Below, in pieces: positions 12,945-27,735 of a stretch of DNA of 64,000 nucleotides. Positions within the stretch are counted from its first letter, which is position 1; each line of letters starts with the position of its first letter. The notes beneath the pieces were generated by a model. The model had not been told where the DNA came from, made no database searches, and saw only the letters and a list, made by a program, of their open reading frames with translations. Made by a program: the position numbers and the translations under genes. The stretch is from Cricetulus griseus (taxonomy: Eukaryota > Chordata > Mammalia > Rodentia > Cricetidae), in assembly GCF_003668045.3 (NCBI RefSeq), contig NC_048595.1, positions 415,936,730 to 416,000,729 of the forward strand. Direction: 5' to 3'.

Positions 12945-14337
12945 AATGAGGCTTTTTAAATTCCAATTATATTTGCCCTGTTGTTGGCATTTTTACTGAG
13001 AGAGAACTTATTTTTGTCTGAAATGAAGTCTGATGGTGATAATTCCTATTTTTGTCTCTTATGGGGGTCATCTATGTAAACTTCTTGAACCAGCAAAGGT
13101 GTGTTACCTTACACCTTGGCAATTCTGTCTTCACAAAATGTATCCTATAGTTGTTCAGGGCTTCCTTAGGTTCATAGTGTTTGGTTAAACTCAGAGGCCC
13201 ATGTTATTCTCCTGGTGTGTTGAGTTTATTAGAATTGTGTTTGTTTTTAACAGGTCAAGTGGGAAAGTCTTGAATAATCTAGGTTGGCCCTTTATTTGTG
13301 CCACCCCTAGAGAAAACACCACCTCTTTGTTTACTTTTTTGTGTATGTATTGCTATTATTTAAACACAGCATAGTTTTATATATGGATTCTAGCAGTTGG
13401 GAAACAGGGTATGAAGTCAACTTAGTGGTCTGTCCTCTCTGGAGGTGTAGGCTGTCTAACCTGGATTAATAGGATTAAAGACCCTGATATTGAAGTCCAG
13501 TGTGTTCATGAAAACTACAGCATGTATATATAATCTGGGGATATATTATAAATGCAATTCATATGTCTTACTATATACATTGATTTGAGAACATTGAGGC
13601 TGGTGTCTAGCTACTTGCTTTGTTTTTGTTTTTTGCTTTTTTTAACAAGCTCTGTCCAGGGTACTGATACATGCCAAGTCTCAGAATCAATCTCTAGGCT
13701 TTGCTATTTTTCCATAGCTTATATTACATAAATGTACTTTCTTATCTTTTCAAGCAAGTAAAACTTATTTATAGAAGGCATTTTATAACATCTATTAATA
13801 ATGAATTGTTCATGAGCTACATTATTTTGTACTTATCTATGTATTTATTGATTTGTATATTAATTTATAAAAGAAAAGTCTCTGTGACTGTCCCCACCAG
13901 ACTTTGAGATCTAAATGAAGAAACTCATAACTAATGATGACAAAAGTAGAAGAGAGTGGGCTCTGCGGAACTAAAATTGATCCACACGACCTAGGGAGAA
14001 GAGAGAATAGGCCTGCAGGCTGGAGTTCAGAGCTGCTCCTTAGACCAACATCCTCTCTTTCACTGAGTTCTTAAGCTGTCATTTCCTTCAGTCCCATGTG
14101 AATTTGCTACTACAGTCAAAGATGACTCCTCTGATGGTCATGCACTTGTCACCAGAGTGATTTGCAGTCACAAACTTGACTCTAAAACTATTCTTGTCAA
14201 AAGACATCCTGATGGGATGTTGTTGTAATAGACTGGGGATAACTGTGTTTTTACTGGGGGCTGGAGGAGGAATTCTCTAAAAAGGCCACCAGTTGCATCC
14301 CTAGAAAGAGTATCCACTTATTTCAATGAGCAAAATA
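12945..14337. other. Unique DNA, nothing recognised
   Basis: AT-rich noncoding sequence without a recognisable element. Confidence 0.45.
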
Positions 14338-14453
14338 TTTCATTTACATTGTTTCCACTGACAAAGCTGCTTTCAGCCCTTGTGATGGTAGAATGTTTCA
14401 TTTACATAGTTTCCACTGACAAAGCTGCTTTCGGCGCTTGTGATGGTAGAATG
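14338..14453 (+). repeat. 58-bp tandem duplication
   Basis: Two abutting 58-bp units, 14338-14395 and 14396-14453, each start TTTCATTTACAT and end GATGGTAGAATG. They differ at three positions only: T/A at unit base 13, and CAGCC versus CGGCG near base 40. There is no gap between the units and they match no repeat family I know. Because 58 is not a multiple of three, an open frame crossing the site reads the two units in different frames. It is a recent local duplication of unique DNA. Confidence 0.95.
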
Positions 14454-16554
14454 CTGCACTCCTTTTTCAGCTGTAGCCAGAGAAGCATCAGGGCTTGGAG
14501 TAAGTTAACTCTATTTCTAATGTATTACTTTATCTTTTGGGGAACACTGTGTTTGCACTTTTGAAATTCCCTTTAAAGTTTAGGCTCATGTGTTTATAGT
14601 AGGTACCTGCTAAATATTGGTTAAATTAATGGATATTAGCTTTGTTACCTACTTTAATATTTTTCTGACAGAACTATTTTGATGTCAGAAAGGGGTTGGC
14701 TAGATGGTTTTGTCATTGCTCTGGTTTGATGTTTTTGCACAATATTTTGGTTAAGTATTGATTTACCTTTTGAAATTTTTGATTACATATAGATTTTTTA
14801 GTTGAGTTTTATTTTATGGGCCTTTCCTTTAAGTCTTCCACTTAAGTTTGGCTGGAAATGATTTAACCTTGGATAGGCTGCATTTACATATCTTAAAAAA
14901 CAAACTAGTATAAATACATACCCCATGACATTTCTGGGTAAGTATGCATAGAAGGAGAAACTGTATGCTGTATTACTTTGATGGTGTTAAAAAGTGCTGC
15001 TTAGAACTTGCTGAGCCTGTACTAGCTGACACATTTTGGTTTCTGGCTTACTACTTCCTCAGAGCTTCCTGAATGGACTCTCGAGCTGTTTTCCCTTTCC
15101 TGTTTCACCACACTGTAACTTTCCATGCTACTCTGTCAGTTACTCTCACAGAACTGTCCCTACAAAGATAGCACCTGCAAAGTGTTCTGATACGACTGCT
15201 CCCCTCCACCTTGGCTGCTGACATCCATAATGGATGAGGCAGCCATTCGAGGGCTTCTTTGCAGTAACTGAGTATTTTACCTCTTTGGTGGCTTGTGATA
15301 ACAGCTAGGTCTGTGTTGAGCAAAACCTGACTTTAGTGTCCAACTTTAACCAAGGGTAGACAGTCATGAATTTGTGCTTTTGTCAGCCTGGAGTCTGAAT
15401 GAAGAACTGTGGGGAAACTGGGTGAGCTCCTTTCTTGTCTGCTCAGTCCTTCTCTCCAGCTCACTGTTTATTTCAGTAAAAATGGCCAAGTAGGAGACAG
15501 CTTCCATAACCTCTCTCCAATGCAAGGCCGGACCTTCTGCTTCAAGCTGGACCAAAGAAATCAAAGAACACAAAAACAAAACAAAACAAAAACACTTTCA
15601 GTCTTATATCACATTTTCCTAATTATCAATGGCCAATTTAGAAAACTGAGAGTTATTTAGTTTTTCAGGGTGTGAAGACAAATGAACATTTTAAATCAAT
15701 GTGAAACAAGGAACCAGGGAGGAAGCAGCTGAAAGAATGAGAGGGAGACTATGGGTATGAATATGAATGTGAATCTTTAATGGCTGAAAGAAGGCCAAGA
15801 AAAATTGAGGATAAAGACCTCCAGGTCCATGATGCTGTAACCCTGGCCCCGGATGAGGAGATACAGTGTTTTGTAAGCTGGGCTGTACCCATTTGACTGT
15901 GTCAGGGATGGGGACTTGAGAACCTTCCTGTGTAAGAGGCAAGAGTGCCAGGACTGGGTAGGATCCCCACAGAACACCATGGAGTTTATGGCAAGGTCCA
16001 GAGTGTTACTATGAATGAAAGGATTTCTGAGATGAGATTGAAAATCCAGAAATTTGACCATGAGATACTACTGTGACCAATTTTCCCCAAATTGTACATT
16101 CCTCTAGACTACTTTAGATGCAAAACCAAACAAATTAAATTGGGTGGGGCTGTTATTTAACAGAAAATCTGAGGGGGAGAGGTGGTTGGAGAATGATGAC
16201 TGGCAAGTGAGGGAATATACTTGTGTGATTTGGGGCACTAGTCTGAGAAGGGTGAGGAAGACAGGAAGGGGGTTATCATACTGAAGAACAAACATGCCTC
16301 AAAGAACTCAAGATCCCTACTACAAACCCCCATTTAGGAAATAGTGATGCAGCATAGGAGCTGGAATTGGAAATCTGATGATGTCAGAGGTAAATCCGAG
16401 TTATGCCAGTCTGGATTTTTGCCACTCACATGTACATTGAAGGACAAATTCTTGAGGACCATGAAAGAACTTGCCTTTGAGACTTGTAAATACACTGTCC
16501 ACCTGAACATGCCTACCAGTGGCTGTTTTCATGCCATCTGGTCTATGCCAGGTA
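14454..16554. other. Unique DNA with one A-rich patch
   Basis: Holds an (AAAAC)n patch at 15567-15594 (CAAAAACAAAACAAAACAAA). The stretch at 15700-16320 is purine-rich on the plus strand but matches nothing I recognise. Confidence 0.4.
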
Positions 16555-16745
16555 CTGTTATCAATTTTGCCATATAATAGTTCTATTTATTGTAATAATC
16601 ATGCAAAGCAGATACTGTCCCTTTTAATTTTCTTATGAAGAGTAGTGAACGCTTTGGTGACATGTCCACGTCTAGCCAATTGGGAAACCCTGGAAGTGGA
16701 GTGGATGTACACACACGTTGTCTCATTCCAAGCTCCGTAGACAAT
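16555..16745 (-). repeat. MIR relic, minus strand
   Basis: On the plus strand it follows the reverse complement of MIR: TTTTAATTTTCTTATGAAGA (for ATTTTACAGATGAGGAAACT), GGTGACATGTCCACGTCTAG (for GTGACTTGCCCAAGGTCACA...CTAG), GGAAGTGGAGTGGATG (for AAGTGGCAGAGCTGGGAT) and the final CCAAGCTCCGT. Heavily diverged, as expected for this old tRNA-derived SINE. Confidence 0.6.
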
Positions 16746-17842
16746 TCTCCTGAGGACAGTTACCACTTCCATAAAGCCATCCTCTGCCTTTCTCCAGTCT
16801 CCCTCCTTTTTTTCAGCTTGTACTTTTCTTCATTTTCAATAGGAACTTGAACATGAAATAAAATTTTTTAAAAAGAATTTACAAAAGTAACCATGTCTCC
16901 AGGGGATCCTCTCGAAGGAATCCATTCACTCTGAGGAAGAACCTGGGAAAGACTTGCTTGCAGAGTCTGGGACTCTAATATGTATTGGTAGAAGCCGCTG
17001 CCTTCTTTTTTCATACTCTAAATTAAAATAGGATTGAATTTCCCTAAGCTGCTGCACACATCCTCAAGCTCTGTACTTGGTGAGCTTGTGGGATAACGTT
17101 GTAGTTAAGGAGCTGTCTCCTGGGTGGAGAGACTATCTGAATTCTGCTTCTTGTGTGATTTGATGGACCACCTCACTTCCTTGTTCCTCTGTCACTCATA
17201 TGTGTGTTCAGTATCATGAAAGAGACGGAAAGTCACATGACTAAAGCCTGTGTTCTTGCCCATCTTGTATGCTCATAGCCTGGAGCTGAAGTCTCCCAGG
17301 TGAGAATGCTGGTCGTTCTCACGCTGCATTTGTAGGAAGGACCCAGGCAAGCCTGCGGATGGAGGCACATGTAGCATTTCTCCAGATGCCAAATAGTTAT
17401 CTTATGTTTTAAAATGTTCACCAATATGTTATATGCTTTAATATTAGTGAGAAATACAGTTAAAATACTAGAAAAAAGTACACGAGTTACAGTAGGTTGA
17501 TATACAACTTAAATTGGTATTTTTGTTACATATGCTTATGTTCAATTCTAAGATTATCTTTTACTTTAAGATCAAATAATAAGAGAGGGAAATATATGTT
17601 TCCTAATATTTTGAAGTGACAGTGAAAATACTATCGCCAGTACTGAGAAGTAGGAGCAAACCCACTGTATATAAAGAAAAAAACAATGTTTAAAAGTTAT
17701 CAATGTATTTTATGTATTGAGCTAATATAGATAATACCTGTCAGTTTAGGTTAAAAAAAAAATAGGTCAATGAGGCTTAACACAAGGTAGAATATAATTC
17801 GTTATAAAGGAAATGTCTGAGTGCAGTAAAAGTACCCAGATG
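16746..17842. other. Unique DNA, nothing recognised
   Basis: Noncoding sequence without recognised repeats or genes. Confidence 0.45.
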
Positions 17843-17897
17843 TAAAAACAAACAAAGCAAAGCAAAAAAAAAAAAAAAAAGAAAGAAAACAAAAAAC
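17843..17897 (+). repeat. A-rich tract with A18 run
   Basis: AAACAAAC units pass into about 18 consecutive A and then GAAAGAAAAC. It looks like a retroelement tail, but the upstream 100 bases match no SINE or LINE I know. Confidence 0.75.
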
Positions 17898-18220
17898 AGG
17901 AACAAAACCATCCAGCAGAGGATTAAGTGACAACTGGGAAAGGAGGGAAGAACTGTCAGGCTGAACCTAAGCTTGGGAGAAGCTGGAAGATTTTGGGGTA
18001 GAGTCTGAACTTGGGAATTAGCTACTGCAGCTTCTTTAACTGAGGAAAAAGTTGTTTCTTCCCTATGTATGGATTAGGGCTGAAGCCAGACATTATATCC
18101 AGCAGTGTAAGGACATAGAGCATAAAACCAGGGGAAGGGAGTGGGTGCTGGAATCTTTTTTGTCTATGTTTTATGTTTTTAGTGAATTTCTGGTCGTTGT
18201 TTGATTCCTTGGCTTTAGGG

Positions 18221-18400
18221 CAGTGTTTTTTTCAGACATACTAGTCATTTGAATCTTGGAAAACTTGTGAAAATGCAGGGTGTTGGGCTTGCCCAGCCTG
18301 TTAAGTAGTGTGGAGCAAGGCCTATGGTACACAATTCCATGTTCCAGTGATAGTTCTGGCTGCTAGCCGCTGGTCAGCGTTCACACTGTGAGACCCACTA
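18221..18400. mobile_element. MER20-like hAT-Charlie DNA transposon relic
   Basis: About 180 bp starts CAGTGTTTTT and ends AGACCCACTA, decayed forms of the CAGTGGTTCTCA...GAGAACCACTG termini of this non-autonomous family. The interior keeps the order expected: GAATCTTGGAAAACTTGTGAAAATGCAGG, cited here only in part as AATCTTGGAAAACTTG, then TTGGGCTTGCCCAGCC, and CGCTGGTCAG...CACACTGTGAGACCCACTA near the end. No 8-bp target duplication could be read, consistent with its age. Confidence 0.6.
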
Positions 18401-21132
18401 CTCAAAAGGCAGGATGTAATAAATATGACATTGCAAAATGACTTAAAATATTAATGTTATCAATCTAAAATAGGAGGAAGCCTTAAATTTGTTTTTCCAA
18501 AGTTTTTCTTTATCTGTCTTGTTCTCATGAGCAATCTAATGACTGATGATGAGTCCTAAGGTAAACTAATAGGACATTTTTTTTTTTTACTCTGTTCCTT
18601 GCAGTTTACATGCTTGTAATTTTATATTTGAATCAACCCTCTTCCCTCTGATCACATCAAAAATAAATTTTATATAACCTGATTCAAATTTACAGATAAT
18701 TGAAATTCAGAGACTTTAAAAACTTTTCACAAATAAATCTTTTAACTATTTTCACTGTAAAAGTGCAGCAATTCTAGCCTCTATTTTTAGTGTGGTAGCA
18801 CTGCCCAGAGCTATTGGAATAAAAATGAATGATTGTTTTATTGCAGATAACATTTTAAAATGATGGGTTCTAAGGTTATTAAAATAGAGAACTCATTTTA
18901 ATGTCTCTATCACATGACTATATAGGGTGTTCCATATCTGCTTTTTTGTTTGTTTGCTTGTCTTAGGAGGACATTATTGGTGTGTTGGACCCACAGTATT
19001 TTAGGGCATTGGTCTCTAGGAAGTTCTGTATGCATAGTTTTTTATTTTTAGGATATCACAAAATAATAATGCTAAGGAGATCTTGTTTGTCCCAAATGTT
19101 CCGTCTCATGGAGAAGATGTGTGGGCACATAGCTGGTTAAGCACTGTGTTTTTCCAGCTTTCCTCAGTTTAGTGTCCAGTGAGATGATCTAGTGGAAACA
19201 TAAATTGGGTTTCATCTCCTTTTTATTCCAAATATATTTATTCAACCTTAGAAAAGTTGTTCCAAATAAAGAAGCAAAATATTTCCTTTTGATTTTCTTC
19301 CCTGGTTCCAATAGAATTGAAAAGATAGTTTGAACACTAGCTCTAAGTATGTCAGGCTGCTATCAGAGAAAAAACATGTGTGTGACCTGTACTTAATAAG
19401 ATCCATTTAGACCTGCTGTACAGACACACAACAGTGATAGAAGTTTCAGGATCCTAAATATTAATTTGTGTCCAGTGGATCATTTCATTTGGAATGCTGA
19501 TGGCTTTTTTTCCTTTTTAGACATTGTTGTAATGTCTAATGAGATAAAATTCTACATGTGGAAAATATTAAAGTAATTAAAAACATTTGGCTTTTTTGCA
19601 TATATTTTCTAAAATTAACTCTCATGTTAGCACTCATCTGTCTTGTCTCTAATCGGGTTGAAATGTGTGAAGGAAAAAGAGCTTTGATATGGAACTATTT
19701 TTCATATGTCTTGACTATGATATGCACAAAGGAACTAACACACAGATGAGCCTTGAAAAAGTTTCAGATATCTGTGTTTTTACATGGGTGGCACAAGATT
19801 TAATACATTTGCTACATCTTAGTAGAACTTAGACTTGAAAGAGGATATACCACAAATAGGTGCAAAAGACATAGTCTCCCTTATTTTTGTAAATGTGCAC
19901 AGTATATTTTCTTTTCTAATAGAGAAGGGGGGTTGCTAGTAATTTGCTTTTCTTTTGGTATAGAAATACTATTATTGCTTCATTGCAATGTTGTGTATTT
20001 GAACAGTTTTGACTTACTTTAAGGTTATTTTTAATTGGGAAAATGATTTTTGTACACGGTCTAAATCCAGTTAAAGTAATATAATTTGAGCAACTTGTAG
20101 AAAGTCTTTACATTAAAAATACCAATAAAGCATCTTTATTTTGTTATTTCACTGAAGGCAAACATTTAGTATATTGACACAGCTCTTACCAGGTTTGAAG
20201 GCTGAGTTTTACATAAAAACAAGGTTAGATTCTGTGCCTGTGGAAGAAGCTAATATTCATTTCTTCCCTATCACCTCTAAATTTTATTGAAACTGTAACC
20301 ACCTGTCACTGGAGGGAGACGAGGATCATAATAAGGGGAATATGAGAGCAGCCTCCTGAAGGAAACCAGTTGTCACATTTGTGGTCTTTACTAATCACCA
20401 CTGCTAAAGTTTGGAATGATCTGAGTCTTAAGGGAGGCAACTGGGCCCATACTCAGTGTTGACAGTGTCTGAAACACATATCTTCTGAGGAGGGGGTACT
20501 CTTCAAGATAAAATAAAACAAAACAATCAGCTTTGGACATTCTTAAAACTTCTAAGAAGAAACAGTTTCACTCAAGAGCCCCAGAAGGGTTTTTAGTAGG
20601 GGACAATCCTAAATTAACTCCTTGATAACTTCAAGGTAAATGTCACCTTGTGGACAAAAAGAGGGATCAGTTGTTCTGCCTGTGGGCATGAAGGGACCAC
20701 TAAGATTCACTTTAGACCTGGCCAGGTTTTCAGCCCTCACTCATTGACAAGTTTTACTTTTTCCGTGGTTTCCACTTCCTCTTCATTCCCTGTGTTCAAA
20801 GCATCTCTTTATACCTCAATGCTTTCCAATGAAGTTGCTGAATATGCTTATTTAGTTGGTTGGTTATGAACTGAGCAAATGGCCAGAGTTGTTGATAGTC
20901 CAGAGAAACTTATCATGGGTATGGTTAGCTCTTCATTGACATTTTTCCTTGTTTTACTATAGAACCAGCAAGAAAACATCTCACTCAATTACTCTAGTAT
21001 CTGACTTATAACCAAGGGCTATGTTCCATGTGGCTAGTCCCAATTTCAGAGTGTCCTAATTGGTGTTTGCAATAAAGGCAGAAGAAGGATTATGTTAAAT
21101 ACAGAATTTAAAATTAAAAGTTTTAATTTTTT
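18401..21132. other. Unique AT-rich DNA, nothing recognised
   Basis: Noncoding AT-rich sequence. No repeat, exon or RNA gene is recognised. Confidence 0.45.
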
Positions 21133-21290
21133 ACATGTGTGTGCATGTATACATTCACACACATAAGTGTGTGTTACAGAATGTGTGTAGAAGCTAAAAG
21201 ACAAAATTTGAAGGCAGGTCTTGTGTCGTGTGATTTTCAGGTATGGAACCTAGTTTCATCTTCAGCCCCGCCACAGCTACCTCCCTGCCC
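21133..21290 (-). repeat. B3-like SINE, minus strand, diverged
   Basis: Begins with alternating GTGTGTGCATGTATACATTC and ACACACATAAGTGTGTGTTA, then GTGTGTAGAAGCTAAAAGAC (for GTGTAGAGGTCAGAGGACA) and GGTATGGAACC...CAGCCCCGCC. This is the usual order of an inverted B3/B2 copy. The tRNA-like head at the right end is decayed. Confidence 0.55.
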
Positions 21291-22033
21291 CTGAATTATG
21301 TTTAAAAGTGTGAACTTTGGAGATAGATCTAGTTGCCTTTGGCTGTAAGTAAACCACGTACCATGGGACAATGTTCATGTGTGAATGCTGCTGTTTCTTT
21401 ATCCAGTGACTGAGTACTGTAAGCTAGGATGCAAGGTATAGCATCAGGCGTAAGGTAGCCCTCTAAAGCATATACCCATTCATGAAACTGTTGCTCACTC
21501 ATCTGTTCAACTTTACACCTGTGCCCATCTGTTGCATTGGTAACTTTAGTGAACCAAATAGGTGTTTAAATTTATTTGAATATTCTCTCTTGTCTGAATT
21601 TTAAGACTGTGGAGCCCAACCAATTTTTATTTTGACTTACATTATCAGTAAGCTTAGAGGTAAATAATTCATTATTCAGTTGCATAATCTATCTAATTCA
21701 AGTCTGGGAAGAGCAAATATGATTTCTTCAGTTAAGTCCTAGTCTCTTTGATCCTCTAATTTCTAATTTTATTCCATCTCAATCTAAAATCACTGCCAAG
21801 CCCTTGAGCACAAGGATGATTTACATCAAATGCTCTTTCTCTCATTCTCCACTATTCTCCACTATATGCAGTGCTTCTCATCTGAGATATTTCAGTCATG
21901 GGATTTTCCTAGACCTAAAAGGAAACATAGTTAGTACTACAAAACACATAGAACTTCCATAGTATACCATACAGGCAAATAGTACATGAACTGCTTATTT
22001 TATGCCACTATTTTTAGTTTCTTTACTTTTCAT
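21291..22033. other. Unique DNA, nothing recognised
   Basis: Noncoding, with only a small internal repeat TTCTCCACTA at 21847-21868. Confidence 0.45.
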
Positions 22034-22176
22034 GTTTTGTTGGGGACAGGAGCTTGCTATGGAGTTCTTGTCTCCCTTAACCTCAATATATACTTCAGTC
22101 TGGCTTCAGACTTGAAGTGAGCTTTCTGCCTCTGCCAGCCAAACAATAGCATGACAGGTGTCTACCATCACCTGTC
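22034..22176 (-). repeat. Old B1-type SINE, minus strand
   Basis: Reads TTTTGTTGGGGACAGGAGCT (for TTTGAGACAGGGTCT), CTTGCTATGGAGTTCTTGTC, CTTTCTGCCTCTGCC and ATGACAGGTGTCTACCATCA, the order of an inverted 7SL-derived monomer ending in the ACAGGTGTGTACCACCA block. It is highly diverged and the subfamily cannot be told. Confidence 0.55.
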
Positions 22177-22814
22177 TATAACAACAGTTTAAAGAGCAAA
22201 ATACAAGTTATTTTCTGGTTGAAAGGGAGAGATTTTTGACATGCACTTAAATTTTTAGGTAAGTTTAGGTAAAACCAAAAAGTGTTATCCAATATAAAAA
22301 TCCTAACATGTATAATATGTGTACATAAAATGGTTCCTTCAAGCACTGAGAATATGACTTGTTTACCAGTTTGTCATTTATATTCAAGAGTAAATCATTG
22401 TCAAGTGAGATCACTTCTGCTTTAGCATGAGAAATTTTCACTCAAAGATGTAATTAGTCATAATCTTATTGTCTAAGATCTTATAAGCTTGGAAATATTG
22501 CCTTTTAAAGAATTATCATAAAATTTTCTTCCACATTGTAGCTAGGTGGCCCCAAAAGGTGTTGAACATTTTCTACCAATGTGTGGAATTATGCACAGTT
22601 CATGAATTGAAAGCACAAAACTCTATGAAACTAAAGGTGACAGTAATATATGGGTCATTAGTAAAAACTTCTAAATATTATACTATATCATCCATTATAT
22701 CTATAAGTTACTGGGTATTGTCAAATGCTGTTGCAGTCAAGTAAGAACCACATATCTGTTACTGATATTTGTGTAGAAGTCCACAGAACAGGAATCCACA
22801 ATTCTATGATTGTT
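22177..22814. other. Unique DNA, nothing recognised
   Basis: AT-rich noncoding sequence. Confidence 0.45.
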
Positions 22815-22890
22815 GAGAAAAGGACTTAACCTTTCCATAAACTTAATTTTCTCATTTATAAAATGGGAGTTCAGCTAGATGGATGCCTTA
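22815..22890 (+). repeat. MIR-family fragment
   Basis: GGACTTAACCTTTCC, TTAATTTTCTCATTTATAAA and ATGGGAGTTCAGCTAGATGG parallel CACTTAACCTCTCTG, CAGTTTCCTCATCTGTAAAA and ATGGGGTTGGACTAGATGA of MIR-related repeats. Short and diverged. Confidence 0.55.
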
Positions 22891-22992
22891 TACACCATTC
22901 ATGTATAAGAGTCTTCAATTTTGTTGTCATAAAATAACACAAAGTAAAAAGCTTTATTCAAAATCAGATAATATAGAATTGGTCCCTGGAAT

Positions 22993-23028
22993 TCTCTCTT
23001 TATCTCTCTCTCCCTCTCTCTCTCTCTG

Positions 23029-23076
<48 letters not shown>
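22993..23076 (+). repeat. (TC)n microsatellite
   Basis: A TC-dinucleotide tract with a few interruptions (TATC, TCCC, TGTC) up to 23032, then a pure run of about 22 TC units to 23076. The open frames of Leu-Ser or Arg-Glu dipeptides crossing it on both strands are artefacts of the repeat. Confidence 0.98.
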
Positions 23077-23078
<2 letters not shown>

Positions 23079-23594
23079 GAAAAGACAATTCTGTGTAATA
23101 TGAATTATACTTACTCATCGAATAGAGTAATGGGTTTCTCTGTTTCTGTAGAACTTCTGTCCAGGTTGTATGAGAGAGACTTAAGGAGGAGACAACCACC
23201 ATTTACAAGATAAGAACAAGTTTCAACCCATAGTGGTGAGTGGGGACACATGCTTACAAAGGTATCTTTTATGTTACTGTGGCTTTCTGTTTGTCTTCTA
23301 GGACTCTGGCAGTGACCAATGGCTCTGAGCAACAATACTGCTGTGAGATAGTTTTATTTATATTAAGTGAAAACGTGACTTGAGATCATCAAGATGGGTT
23401 CTATGGACTTAGGTTGTCTACTTGGTCTCACATGTGCTTATAGGTAGTAGGGTTGGTGGGGATAAAAAGGACAAGACACCTTTGCTCACACATCCACAAA
23501 TAACTTAAAATGCTCAGGAGAGACAAACTTATATGAGTGGTTCTCAGGGGCAGTCAATCCCACGGACATTAGAAGAAGGAAATCAGAGGCCAGC
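23077..23594. other. Unique DNA, nothing certain
   Basis: No gene is recognised. A short GTGGTTCTCAGGGGCAG at 23536-23553 resembles a MER5 terminus but is too short to call. Confidence 0.4.
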
Positions 23595-23800
23595 TTTCCT
23601 GGATTCAGATTTGGTCATTGCCTCTCAAAGTCATGAGAATTTGAACAAACACTGAATCTGTTTGTACCCTCATTTCCTCAAATGTAAAATAAGTGTTATA
23701 ACTGTGCCTATTTCATAAGGTTAGTATAGAAGTAAGTTCATTGTAAAATGGTGAACATTCTGAATAGTGCCTGGCGCACAGCAAGTTCATGCCTCGTAAT
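23595..23800 (+). repeat. MIR SINE, plus strand
   Basis: The MIR order is complete from the tRNA-derived part to the tail: CTGGATTCAGATTTGG (for CTGGGTTCGAATCC), CCCTCATTTCCTCAAATG and TAAAATAAGTGTTATAACTG (for TTTCCTCATCTGTAAAATGG...), CCTATTTCATAAGGTTAGTA, then AATAGTGCCTGGCGCACAGC. This is the best-preserved MIR of the window. It has no regulatory role that can be read from sequence. Confidence 0.85.
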
Positions 23801-23937
23801 TATTATTACTAAGTTATTATTTTCACAAAAAAACCAAGTTTTAATATCAGTTAGGCATATATTTGGGTATAAATAATTAATAGGTCTACAAAAATAATGA
23901 TTAACAGCAGATTTCTTTTTGCAAGTACCTCTCATCA

Positions 23938-24162
23938 GGAGCTGGAGAGATGGCTCGGTGGTTAAGAGCATGGGCTGCTCTGTGAGATCTGGGTTTTATT
24001 CTCAGTACCCTTGTGGTGGCTCACAACCATCTGTACCTCCAGTTCTATCGATTTGATACCCTCTTCTGGCCTCCACAGCCACCAGGCATGCATGGTTTAT
24101 AGATTTACATATGAAGGCGAAACACCCATAAACAAACCAACAAACAAATAAATAAATAAAAG
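23938..24162 (+). repeat. B2 SINE, plus strand, near full length
   Basis: Starts with the tRNA-derived head GGAGCTGGAGAGATGGCTCG and an A-box-like GGCTCGGTGGTTAAGAGC. A B-box-like GGGTTTTATTCTC follows, then GGTGGCTCACAACCATCTGT, CCCTCTTCTGGCCTCCACAG and an A-rich (AAAT)n tail. About 225 bp with tail. No convincing target duplication was found around it. The A and B boxes form the pol III promoter in active B2 copies, but substitutions make current activity unlikely. Confidence 0.95.
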
Positions 24163-25495
24163 AAACCATGTTGGTAGCCATTGCCCTTTGATGTTAGGGA
24201 ACTACTGGTTTCACTTTTGATTTTGCTGGTATAGGTAGACTGTATCCACCTCATGATCTGAGACAGCTGTTACACTATAACCGCCTTGAGTCAGCCAGGA
24301 CTAGGATAAAAGAAAGGCAAGGCATAGCTCCCCTTCAAGTACAGACATTACACAAGATCATTGAATTAGATATTGTTTTTCATAATTTTGAGGGTTAGAA
24401 GAGATTCAAAGGAGGACTGAATATGTGCTAAATAATCACTAGGCCTATTTGATTACTCCGGGGTGATGGTTTTCTTATTGATGATTAGTGAGTGAATATT
24501 GGAAAACAACTGGCATGTAACCACAATATCATTATAGTCTAAAGACTGGGCTCCTCAGTTTTCCCAATTAAGTTTCAGGTTCTTTGCCAAAACATTTTGT
24601 GCTATTTGCATGTGATTTACATGTTTAAATATTCAATGTCTGTCACAGCTTTTGTGTTATTTTAATTCCTATGCACACACAAAAAATGGATTGATGTCTC
24701 CAACGTGATTAATTAAATGGTAAAAGTAGAATTAACACATTAGCCTTAGAACTGAGGTTCAGGTACTGAATTTAAACCAATGTAAGGGGGTGGGATAGAC
24801 TGCTAGTGTCTCAATTTAGTGGGAGCCTCTGAATAAGGAAGGCAGGTGAATAGCAGCGCAGGGCAGCTTTCAGGTGTTTCTGGGGTGGTGATCCATTGGT
24901 TCCAAACCACCTGCCTGTTAGGAAACGGTCACAATAAGTCTTTCCAATAGGAAATTGATGATCTTTGTCTTCCTCTTAAAGGTAGAGATTGAAACACTTG
25001 AGGCATCATTCAGAATTTCAATCTTGCGTGTGACAGAAGTCACACTCTTACTGAGAAGCTTGTCAACCAGCCCAAACACTAGTGAGAAATGTGCCTAGAA
25101 GGGAAGTAAATTAATTACTGGCAAACCTGTGGTGAAAGGACACACATCATACAGTAGTGACCACTGGCTGGAGGAGTAGTAGTCCCTGCTTGGTGTGCAA
25201 ATGTTTTCTTTCCAGTGGAGTAGAAGAACCAAAGTGTAGAGGCAGAATACATTTTCAAAACAATGAAAAACATATTCACCCACATATTCCACAAATATTT
25301 TCAGGACCATCACTATTCATGAATCCTTTCAAAAGAATGAAAATGTGGCTGTTAACAAAAAAAAACCTCTTCTTTACACAGAATTTATATTTTAATAAAG
25401 CAAAACTGTTTGATGACATTAGCACTGTTAATCACTTCAAATCTTAAGTGATCTAGGCAAAGGAGACTGGTCAGGGTCTATGGAGAGCTGTGGGT
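24163..25495. other. Unique DNA, nothing recognised
   Basis: Noncoding. No repeat or exon is recognised. Confidence 0.45.
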
Positions 25496-25534
25496 TGTTT
25501 TTTGTTTTTTTTGTTTTTTTTTTTCCTTTTTTTT
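25496..25534. repeat. T-rich tract
   Basis: Long T runs broken by G and CC. It could be the inverted poly(A) of a minus-strand retrocopy covering the next ~300 bases, but that sequence matches no gene I recognise and has no AATAAA next to the tract. Confidence 0.8.

Positions 25535-27735
<2,201 letters not shown>

Noticed and set aside
22883..23202. Open frames rich in Leu-Ser (+) and Arg-Glu (-)
   Set aside because: Artefact of the (TC)n tract.
23536..23575. MER5-like terminus GTGGTTCTCAGGGGCAG
   Set aside because: Only ~40 bases match and the MIR begins directly after. Too short to call.
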